Positions 1-6,618 of a stretch of DNA of 25,871 nt are shown here, piece after piece. The stretch is from assembly GCA_035300505.1 (NCBI GenBank), contig DATGVJ010000465.1, positions 1 through 25,871 on the forward strand, read 5' to 3'. Position numbers and translations under genes: made by a program. The notes beneath the pieces are model-generated. The model saw only the letters and a list, made by a program, of their open reading frames with translations, searched no databases and had not been told where the DNA came from. The stretch is from VAZQ01 sp035300505 (GTDB lineage Bacteria; Pseudomonadota; Alphaproteobacteria; Rhizobiales; Xanthobacteraceae). Within the stretch, counting starts at the first letter, position 1. Each line of letters begins with the position of its first letter.

Positions 1-110
1 TTCAGCCGGATATATCGGGCGCCTGGGTGAAGCAGTGGTCACCAGTCACCGCGGAACAGATTGATAAATATCTGGAGGGTCTGCATAAGGCCGGGCTGAC
101 AGACTGTTAG
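1..110 (+). CDS. 3' end of an unidentified gene (partial)
   Basis: One + strand frame is open from base 3 to a TAG at 108-110, giving 35 residues that end in ...LHKAGLTDC. The composition (VTAEQIDKYLEGLHKAG) looks like an amphipathic C-terminal helix of a real protein, and the gene would converge on the solute-binding protein gene whose stop is 31 bases further on. I do not recognise the family from so short a tail. It could also be a chance open frame, since the other two + frames close within this stretch but over only a few dozen codons. Upstream sequence is needed to name it. Confidence 0.4.
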   Translation, partial: QPDISGAWVKQWSPVTAEQIDKYLEGLHKAGLTDC

Positions 111-141
111 GCTGTTTTCTTGCAGGCCTGAACCGGCCGAA

Positions 142-1146
142 TTATTCGGCTTTGATGCTTGCTGCCTTGATGATCGGCGTCCAACGCGCGATCTCGCTCT
201 TGACCAGGGCAGCGAGCGGTTGCTGGCCGCGCTTTGCCTTATCGGGAATGTCGCAGCCGAGTTCAAGCAGGCGCTTGCGCACGCTCTCGTCGTCGAGCGC
301 TTTGTCGAGCGCATCAGTGAGCTTGTCGAGGACTGGCTTCGGTGTCCCCTTGGGCGCAAACAAGGCGTTCCAGGCCGATGCCTGGAATTCGGGCAAGCCG
401 GCTTCCATCGCTGTCGGAACATTCGGCAGGGCCGGACTGCGCGCAGCTGTGCTGATTGCATAACCCTTGACCAAGCCGCTCTGAACCTGCTGAACGGCGT
501 CCGGTATAGCGTTGCATATGTAATCGACCTGGCCGCCGAGCAATGCATTCATGGCAGGCGCGGCGCCGGTGAATGGCACAAAGGTTGGCTTTACGCCAAG
601 AAGGGAATGGAGCAGCAGGCAAGTGGTGTGGGTAATCGAGCCGACGCCAGCATGCGCGACATTCACCTTCTCGGCATTCGCCTTAACATAGAGGATGAAT
701 GCCTTCAGGTCGTTCGCCGGAAATTCCTTCTTCGCCGTGATCACGATCGGCAGGCCGGCGACCGTGCCGATCGGCTCGAAGTCGACATCCGGCTTGTAGG
801 CGAGGTTTGGATAGAGCGCCACTGAAGCGGCATGGGTCCCCATCTGACCGATCTGGATGGTGTAGCCGTCGGCACTGGCGCGCATTGTTCGGGTCGTGCC
901 GGTGGTGCCGCCGGCTCCGGCGACGTTCTCGATGACAACCTGCTGCTCGAGCGTGCGCGAGAGGTGCTCACCGACGATGCGGGCAACAACGTCGGTTGTC
1001 CCGCCTGGAGCGAACGGAACGACCATTGTGATGGGGCGCGTTGGATACGCTTGCGCCCATGCAAAGGGCGACACGGCCGGTAGCGTGGCAGCGCCTGCGG
1101 CCAGATGCAGAAATTGCCTTCTGTGGGGAGATTTCTCTTTCATCAT
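142..1146 (-). CDS. Bug/TctC-family periplasmic solute-binding protein
   Basis: This is the extracytoplasmic solute receptor of a tripartite tricarboxylate transporter (TTT) type system, predicted to bind a carboxylate in the periplasm. The chosen start (ATG at 1146, 334 aa) follows a purine-rich GGGGCAGG stretch; a start at 1218 would put 24 unrelated residues ahead of the export signal. Residues 8-13 (HRRQFL) form a twin-arginine motif followed by an Ala-rich hydrophobic segment and an AWA-QA cleavage region near 31-33, so Tat export is likely. The mature N-terminus YPTRPITMVVPFAPGGTTD is the classic family opening, followed by VVIENVAGAGG and later the conserved GGQVDYICNAIP and LPNVPTAMEAG-type segments. 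No TctA or TctB membrane partner lies in the window, so it is an orphan receptor here, as is common for this expanded family. The ligand cannot be inferred. It lies 123 bases downstream of smpB on the same strand and may have its own promoter. Confidence 0.9.
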   Translation of the reverse strand: MMKEKSPHRRQFLHLAAGAATLPAVSPFAWAQAYPTRPITMVVPFAPGGTTDVVARIVGEHLSRTLEQQVVIENVAGAGGTTGTTRTMRASADGYTIQIGQMGTHAASVALYPNLAYKPDVDFEPIGTVAGLPIVITAKKEFPANDLKAFILYVKANAEKVNVAHAGVGSITHTTCLLLHSLLGVKPTFVPFTGAAPAMNALLGGQVDYICNAIPDAVQQVQSGLVKGYAISTAARSPALPNVPTAMEAGLPEFQASAWNALFAPKGTPKPVLDKLTDALDKALDDESVRKRLLELGCDIPDKAKRGQQPLAALVKSEIARWTPIIKAASIKAE

Positions 1147-1269
1147 TTGCCTGCCCCTGATCTGCGCTCGCGGCGCATCAAAACGCGGTGACCGCTGGGA
1201 GGATGAACTGCAATGCACGCCGACGGCATGTTGGCTGCATGTTGCAATGATAGTTACCGTGACAGGAAT

Positions 1270-1743
1270 TTACCCCTTATCCCGCAGTAGCCGGCCGCGC
1301 TCGCGCTCCCAGCTGCGTTTCTTTTCGGTCTCGCGCTTGTCGTGAAGCTTCTTGCCGCGCGCGAGCGCAATCTCGATCTTGGCGCGGCCCTTTTCATTGA
1401 AATAGAGCTTGAGCGGCACGAGCGTCATGCCCTCACGCTCGACGGCGCCAGCGAGCTTGTCGATCTGGCGGCGGTGCAGCAACAGTTTGCGCGGCCGTTT
1501 GGGCGCATGGTTGAAGCGTCCACCTTGCCGGTATTCCGAAATATTGGAATTGACGAGCCAGATCTCCCGATCGCGAGCGTCCGCGTAGGATTCTCCGATC
1601 GTGGCCTTGCCCAGGCGCAGTGCCTTGACCTCGGTGCCGGTCAGCGCGATGCCGGCCTCGAAGACCTCGCCAATTTCATAATTGAAGCGCGCCTTGCGAT
1701 TGTCGGCGACGACTTTGATGTTGCGGTCAGATTTGGCCGCCAT
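1270..1743 (-). CDS. smpB: SsrA-binding protein SmpB (trans-translation)
   Basis: SmpB binds the tRNA-like domain of tmRNA and brings it to stalled ribosomes, so that the nascent chain is tagged for proteolysis and the ribosome is released. The 157-residue length is normal. The N-terminus NRKARFNYEI, the GTEVKALRLGKATI segment, the NSNISEYRQG segment with its downstream R-K-LLLHRRQI helix, the LVPLKLYFNEKGRAKIEIALARGKKLHDKRE core and the basic C-terminal tail (RSWERERGRLLRDKG) are all characteristic; the tail inserts into the mRNA channel. The ATG follows a weak GGTGAAG element. It starts 44 bases after dapA ends on the same strand, so the two are probably co-transcribed, a pairing often seen in rhizobia. 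No defects are visible. Confidence 0.97.
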   Translation of the reverse strand: MAAKSDRNIKVVADNRKARFNYEIGEVFEAGIALTGTEVKALRLGKATIGESYADARDREIWLVNSNISEYRQGGRFNHAPKRPRKLLLHRRQIDKLAGAVEREGMTLVPLKLYFNEKGRAKIEIALARGKKLHDKRETEKKRSWERERGRLLRDKG

Positions 1744-1787
1744 GCTTCACCACGCATTCCCGTAACTGGCGCCACTTATTGACGCAA

Positions 1788-2678
1788 TTAATTAATAAGT
1801 CCGGCATGCACCATGGCGTCACGCACGGCAATCTTGGTCTTGTCGGCAAGGGTAACCATAGGCAGCCGCACGATTTCAGTACATCGGCCCAATACGGACA
1901 AAGCATATTTCGCTGGTGACGGATTGGTTTCCAGGAACAGCGCATTGTGCAGCGGCATCAATTTATCCTGCAACGTGAGGGCCGTCGCAAAGTCGCCTTT
2001 GAGGCATGCGCCCTGGAAGACCGCACACAGCCGTGGAGCGACGTTTGAAGTCACCGATATGCACCCGTGGCCGCCGTGCGCCATGAAGCCCAGGGCGGTT
2101 CCATCCTCGCCTGAGAGCTGGTTGAAATCGGCCCCCAATTGGGCGCGCTGGTCGGAGACGCGCACCATGTTCGCGGTCGCGTCCTTGACACCCGAGATGT
2201 TGGCAAGTGCGAACAGCCGCGCCATGGTGGCGACCGACATGTCGATCACGGAACGACCCGGAATATTGTAGATGATGATCGGAATTCCAATGGCGTCGTT
2301 GATCGCCTTGAAGTGCTGGTAGAGCCCCTCCTGGGTGGGCTTGTTGTAGTATGGTGTTACCACCAGAACCGCATCGGCTCCGGCCCGTTCGGCGTGCTGC
2401 GACAGCGCGATGGCCTCCTGGGTCGAGTTCGAACCCGCTCCGGCAACGACCGGCACCCTGCCCTTGGCCTGATCGATGCACCACTCGACGACCCGTTTGT
2501 GTTCGTCGTGGGACAGCGTCGGGCTCTCGCCGGTGGTCCCGACCGGCACGAGGCCGTTGGTTCCCTCCGCGATCTGCCAGTCGACCAGGGCTCGAAACGC
2601 AGCTTCGTCGACCGAATCATGCTTAAATGGCGTGACGAGCGCGGTAAACGACCCTCGAAAACGCGTTCTGGCAGTCAT
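1788..2678 (-). CDS. dapA: 4-hydroxy-tetrahydrodipicolinate synthase DapA
   Basis: This enzyme condenses pyruvate with L-aspartate semialdehyde in the cytoplasm, the first committed step of the diaminopimelate/lysine pathway. Its 296 residues match the usual length. Expected active-site elements are present: the GTTGES loop (T48, T49), YYNKP (around Y110-Y111), Y137 in YNIPGR with R142, and the Schiff-base lysine K165 in GVKDAT. The start is an ATG nine bases after a GAGG ribosome-binding site. It is divergent from the lytic transglycosylase gene across 258 bases and is followed by smpB. Its product meso-diaminopimelate is a peptidoglycan precursor, so the divergent neighbour acts in the same cell-wall economy; whether they are co-regulated is inference only. 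Confidence 0.97.
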   Translation of the reverse strand: MTARTRFRGSFTALVTPFKHDSVDEAAFRALVDWQIAEGTNGLVPVGTTGESPTLSHDEHKRVVEWCIDQAKGRVPVVAGAGSNSTQEAIALSQHAERAGADAVLVVTPYYNKPTQEGLYQHFKAINDAIGIPIIIYNIPGRSVIDMSVATMARLFALANISGVKDATANMVRVSDQRAQLGADFNQLSGEDGTALGFMAHGGHGCISVTSNVAPRLCAVFQGACLKGDFATALTLQDKLMPLHNALFLETNPSPAKYALSVLGRCTEIVRLPMVTLADKTKIAVRDAMVHAGLIN

Positions 2679-2936
2679 ACTTTTGGTCCTCGGACTTTTG
2701 TCATAGCGCCCGTTTGCCGTAGCAAGTCCTTGGAATTACAGTACCTTCCGGGCAAAACGGCGGGCATGAGGCCGCCCCCTTGTTTTTGCCGCGGTTGGCA
2801 GCCAATGGACATTAATGGTTCATCGGGACGCTGGTTAGCTGTTCGTCAACCTTATCAATCGAATAAAGGTGGGGAAAGCAACACTCTCCGAATCTGTTGC
2901 CAACTCTCTTGCCAACTCTTCTTGGGAGAAGCCAAG
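2679..2936. promoter_or_regulatory. Divergent intergenic region, dapA / lytic transglycosylase
   Basis: This 258-base spacer must hold the promoters for both dapA (-) and the transglycosylase (+). No convincing -35/-10 pair stands out for either. A 12-base unit (cTTGCCAACTCT) occurs twice in tandem at 2896-2919, immediately ahead of the GGGAGAAG ribosome-binding site of the transglycosylase. It could be a translational or transcriptional control element or a simple duplication. The role is inferred from position only. Confidence 0.35.
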
Positions 2937-5309
2937 GTGGCTGATCAGACACGAATTGCAATCGCTCTCGGGATGGCATTGGGCCTCATCCTGCTGGGTC
3001 CCCTGACCGGCGACTTTACGGCGCCGTCGGCTACGGCAAAGTCGGCAGCCGAGGCCAAGAAGGCCGCAAAAAACGCCCCCAAGAGTACCGCCAAGGACAA
3101 GGCCAAAGCCGGCAAGGACGAGGCAAAGAACGCCAAATCCAAGGACACGGCAAAAGGTGCAAAGTCCAAGGACGCAAAGTCCAAGGACTCGAAGACCGCG
3201 GACCCTAAGACAAAAGACACAAAATCAAAAGACGCCGCCTCAAAAGACGCCAAATCGAAGGACGCAAAGTCCAAGGACCCAAAGTCCAAAGACGCCAAAT
3301 CCAAAGACGCCGCCAACACGAAATCGGGCAGCGACAGCCCCCCCAAGGCCACGGAGCTTGCCTCCGTGGGCAACATTTCCGTCACAAAATTCGAGCCGAC
3401 GTTTGCGGCATCCCCGACGGATGTCGCCGCCGTCAAGCAGGCCATTACGTTCGCACGGCAGGGCAAGACCACCCAAGCTACGGAAGAGCAGCAATCAATC
3501 AATGATCCGGCCGCCCACAAACTGGTCGAATGGGCAATCCTGCGCAGCGACCACAATGGCGCGACCTTTTCCCGCTATATGGCCTTCATTTCGGCCAATC
3601 CGAACTGGCCGGGTATCGGCATGTTCCGTCGTCGCGCCGAGGCCATGCTCTGGACCGAACGTGCCGAACCGGCAACCGTGCGCAATTATTTTGGCCGAGC
3701 GCAGCCGCTGACCTCGCGAGGACGCTTCGCGCTGGCGCGTGCACTGCTCGCGCAGGGCGAGCCCGCCAACGCCCAAATACTGATACGCGAGGGCTGGTTG
3801 AGCGAGGGCTTTTCCGCCGACCTGGAAACCCAAGTTCTCGAATCCTTTGGGTCCTTCCTCACCGCCGCAGACCACAAGGCCCGCATGGACATGCGCCTCT
3901 ACGCCGAGGACACCGATGGCGCCATGCGCTCGGCCAACCGCGCCGGCGGCCACGCCCCGGTGATCGCCAAAGCGCGCACCGCCGTGATCAAGAAGGCCAG
4001 TAACGCCAAGGCCTTGCTCGATGCCGTCCCGGATGAGGCCAAAGCGGACGTCGGCTTGATTTTCAGCCGTGCCCAGTTGCACCGGCGCGCCGAGCAGACG
4101 GCGGAAGCCGTCCAACTCGTGCTTTCCGTTCCCCGTGACCCACAGGTCGCGCTCGATCCCGATCAATGGTGGATCGAACGACGGCTCATTGCCCGCAAGC
4201 TTCTTGACCTTGGTGACGCCAAGACCGCCTATCGGATTGCGCGCGATGCGGCGATCCCGATCCGGGAAAACTACCGGGTCGAGCACCAGTTCACAGCCGG
4301 ATGGATCGCACTACGGTTCCTCAATGACCCCGCAACGGCGCAGAGCCATTTCTCAAAAATGTCCCAAGGCGTCACCAATCCGATCGCGTTGTCGCGAGCA
4401 GGCTATTGGCAGGGCCGCACCGCCGAGGCCATGGGCCGCAACAGCGAAGCGCGCGCTCACTACGAGGCCGCTGCACAATATCCGACGGCCTATTACGGCC
4501 AGATCGCTCGTGGCCGTCTCGCGTTAAAGGATCTCGTATTGCGGGCACCGCCGGCCCGACCAGGCGCCGCCCCACTCGAAATCGCGCGTGCGGTAGAATA
4601 TCTCTATGCCATCGGCGAGCGGGACTTGGTTACCGGGATCACCGCCGATCTCGGCAGTCGCTCCCAGGATGCCGTTACGCTTGCGGCAATTGGCGATGTG
4701 ACCGAGCACGCCAATGATGCCCGCGCCATGTTGCACCTCGGTAAAGAAGGCCTCGGCCGCGGCTTGCCGCTCGAAAAGTATGCCTTCCCGACCATCGGAA
4801 TCCCCGACTATCAGGGTATTGCCCCGGCCGTCGACTCCAGCATCATCTACGCGATCGCGCGCCAGGAAAGCACCTTCAACCAGCGCACCGTCTCAACCGC
4901 CAAGGCCATGGGCCTCATGCAGGTGACACCGGACGCCGGACGCCATGTCGCCAAGAAATTCGGCGTCGCCTTCGACGTCAACCGCCTGCTTTCCGATCCG
5001 GTCTACAATGTCCAGATGGGCGCCGCGGAGCTTGCCGACCTGTTCGTAACTTATCGAGGCTCCTACATCCTGACCTTCGCCGGCTACAATGCAGGCTCCG
5101 GACGCGTCCGCGATTGGATTGCGCGTTTTGGCGACCCGCGCGACCCGGGTGTCGACCCGATCGATTGGGTCGAACGCATCCCCTTCTCTGAGACCCGCAA
5201 TTATGTGCAACGTGTCATGGAAAACATGCAGGTCTACCGGGTCCGCTTTGGCGGCGGCGACAGGCTGCAGATCGAGGCCGACATGCGGCGCGGAGGGGCG
5301 ATCAACTGA
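2937..5309 (+). CDS. Soluble lytic murein transglycosylase (Slt70-like)
   Basis: This enzyme is predicted to cleave the MurNAc-GlcNAc bond of peptidoglycan in the periplasm, forming 1,6-anhydro-MurNAc ends. The chosen start is GTG at 2937, six to eight bases after GGGAGAAG; the frame is open far upstream, but that part antisenses dapA and lacks an export signal. The 790-residue protein begins with a signal-peptide-like segment (IAIALGMALGLILLGPL), followed by a Lys/Asp/Ser-rich linker (residues 67-124), a long helical region (about 160-600) and a C-terminal SLT domain (about 630-760). The domain carries the catalytic glutamate E644 in ARQESTFN, then AMGLMQVTPDAG and AGYNAGSGRV, all family hallmarks. 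The Lys-rich linker makes it longer than the roughly 640-residue E. coli Slt. A start at the ATG at 2973 is possible but would shorten the signal peptide. It is followed by an exported TPR gene after 169 bases. Confidence 0.93.
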   Translation: MADQTRIAIALGMALGLILLGPLTGDFTAPSATAKSAAEAKKAAKNAPKSTAKDKAKAGKDEAKNAKSKDTAKGAKSKDAKSKDSKTADPKTKDTKSKDAASKDAKSKDAKSKDPKSKDAKSKDAANTKSGSDSPPKATELASVGNISVTKFEPTFAASPTDVAAVKQAITFARQGKTTQATEEQQSINDPAAHKLVEWAILRSDHNGATFSRYMAFISANPNWPGIGMFRRRAEAMLWTERAEPATVRNYFGRAQPLTSRGRFALARALLAQGEPANAQILIREGWLSEGFSADLETQVLESFGSFLTAADHKARMDMRLYAEDTDGAMRSANRAGGHAPVIAKARTAVIKKASNAKALLDAVPDEAKADVGLIFSRAQLHRRAEQTAEAVQLVLSVPRDPQVALDPDQWWIERRLIARKLLDLGDAKTAYRIARDAAIPIRENYRVEHQFTAGWIALRFLNDPATAQSHFSKMSQGVTNPIALSRAGYWQGRTAEAMGRNSEARAHYEAAAQYPTAYYGQIARGRLALKDLVLRAPPARPGAAPLEIARAVEYLYAIGERDLVTGITADLGSRSQDAVTLAAIGDVTEHANDARAMLHLGKEGLGRGLPLEKYAFPTIGIPDYQGIAPAVDSSIIYAIARQESTFNQRTVSTAKAMGLMQVTPDAGRHVAKKFGVAFDVNRLLSDPVYNVQMGAAELADLFVTYRGSYILTFAGYNAGSGRVRDWIARFGDPRDPGVDPIDWVERIPFSETRNYVQRVMENMQVYRVRFGGGDRLQIEADMRRGGAIN
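3135..3308 (+). repeat. In-frame KSKD-type repeat in the transglycosylase gene
   Basis: The tetrapeptide KSKD occurs eight times (with KTKD and ASKD variants) between residues 67 and 124, mostly at a 15-base period with near-identical codons (AAGTCCAAGGACGCA). It encodes a highly charged, Pro-poor, presumably extended linker between the signal peptide and the folded region. The near-identical codons suggest expansion by slippage or unequal crossover. Confidence 0.85.
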
Positions 5310-5478
5310 ACCATTGGCTCCAAGGCCGGAAGTCTCTATCTTTGACAAATCCTTGCCGGCCATTGATTGGGGCTAGCGCGTGCGCACTCGTTTCGTGCGC
5401 GCGCTCGCGCCGAGACCCCAATGGTGTCGCGCTGGTCCGGCGTCGTTCGATCGGTCCGACAATCTCGGGAGTCCGTTG

Positions 5479-6354
5479 ATGGTTCGCCTGATAGCACTTG
5501 TTGCAGCGCTATTGCTGGCAATCCTCGCAGCACGTGCCGACACCCTTTCGGATTGCACGCAAGACAACGATGTCGAGCAAAAACTCCGCGCATGCACGAA
5601 GCTCATCGAGGAGTCTTCGCGCGACCCGGAGAAGCGCGCGCATGGCCATTTGAACCGCGGCAACGCATACCAGTTCAAGCGAGATTTCGAATCGGCAATC
5701 ATCGAATTCGACCAAGCCGTTCGCCTCTACCCGAATTCTCCGACCGTCTACTACAACCGCGGCAACGCCCATCAGGCCAAGAACGACCTCGACCGGTCGA
5801 TCAGCGATTACGACGAAGTGATCCGCATGGCACCGGATTTTGCGCAAGCCTACAACAACCGCGGACGATCCTTTCAGGGCAAGATGCAGCTTGATCGCGC
5901 GATACGCGACTTCGATCAGGCCATCGCATTGAACCCGGCATATTTTATTGCCTACATCAATCGTGGCAATGCCTACCAGGCCTTGCGCCAATTCGATCGG
6001 GCCATTGCGGATTTCAACCAGGCCCTGCGTATTCGTCCCAACGACGTCATGGTGTTCATCAATCGTGGGAACGCCTATATGGATATGCGACAGTTCGATC
6101 GCGCCATCGAGGACTACGATCAGGCCGTTTGGTTCGATCCAGGAGGCGCCATCTCCTATTTCAACCGCGGCAACGCGCTCCTGCAAACCGGAGATGTGGG
6201 CCGCGCCATCGAAGACTATGATAAAGCGATCGAACTCAATCCCAATATCGCGCTCGCCTACCGGCACCGCGCGCTTGCAAAAACGGCAAAAGGCGACCGC
6301 GCCGGCGCCGAGGCCGATATGAAAATGGCCAGGACACTCGATCCGCGACTTTAG
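5479..6354 (+). CDS. Exported tetratricopeptide-repeat protein
   Basis: The product is a 291-residue protein made almost wholly of TPRs. The chosen ATG at 5479 is seven bases after GGGAG and opens a clean signal peptide (MVRLIALVAALLLAILAARA, then DTLSDC); an upstream start at 5380 would bury that signal behind 33 Arg-rich residues. After a short Cys-containing leader (DC...AC), seven consecutive 34-residue TPRs run to the C-terminus, most with the N-R-G-N-A helix-A signature and D-R-A-I-x-D-[FY] helix B. Such proteins are scaffolds; no catalytic domain is visible. It follows the transglycosylase by 169 bases on the same strand and precedes the TPR-glycosyltransferase gene by 264. Unlike the TPR proteins downstream it is exported, so it is probably not part of the cytoplasmic glycosyltransferase set. 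Its partner is unknown. Confidence 0.85.
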   Translation: MVRLIALVAALLLAILAARADTLSDCTQDNDVEQKLRACTKLIEESSRDPEKRAHGHLNRGNAYQFKRDFESAIIEFDQAVRLYPNSPTVYYNRGNAHQAKNDLDRSISDYDEVIRMAPDFAQAYNNRGRSFQGKMQLDRAIRDFDQAIALNPAYFIAYINRGNAYQALRQFDRAIADFNQALRIRPNDVMVFINRGNAYMDMRQFDRAIEDYDQAVWFDPGGAISYFNRGNALLQTGDVGRAIEDYDKAIELNPNIALAYRHRALAKTAKGDRAGAEADMKMARTLDPRL

Positions 6355-6434
6355 CCAATGGCACACAAGTTACCGCGAAATGCATCGGCACTTTTTCTCA
6401 TTCGCACCTCACCAGGATAGCGCGGCTCGTCCAA

Positions 6435-6466
6435 CGGAACTCCGAACGTGCGTGTTTGGAGTTCCG
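6435..6466 (+). terminator. Strong hairpin, possible terminator after the TPR gene
   Basis: A 13-bp stem (6435-6447 with 6454-6466, one G-T wobble, six-base loop GTGCGT) lies 81 bases after the TPR gene stop, in the 264-base gap before the next gene. It is followed by a small GCG-TTTA-CGC hairpin and a pyrimidine-rich run (CCTTTCTTTCT) rather than a clean T tract. It may be a weak intrinsic terminator or a structured leader of the downstream gene. A further small CCGCC/GGCGG hairpin is at 6525-6539. I see no other feature in this gap. Confidence 0.4.
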
Positions 6467-6618
6467 CGTTTACGCGGCCTTTCTTTCTGCTGTAAGTCCT
6501 CTAAGAGCCGCCCGCGGCGAGAAGCCGCCGTAAAGGCGGACCTCCAAACGGGAAGCGTTCGTTGGTCAAACCACGCCATCCTGCTTAGCGTTGGCCGTCA
6601 TCGCGTCAGCCGCGGTCA

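Noticed and set aside
2139..2936. Upstream extension of the lytic transglycosylase frame
   Set aside because: It runs antisense through dapA, and the GTG at 2937 has a good ribosome-binding site and is directly followed by the signal peptide.
5342..5406. TTGACA at 5342-5347 and a GCGC-rich inverted repeat at 5377-5406 as promoter and terminator
   Set aside because: No acceptable -10 at 16-18 bases, and the inverted repeat has no T run; likely chance in GC-rich DNA.
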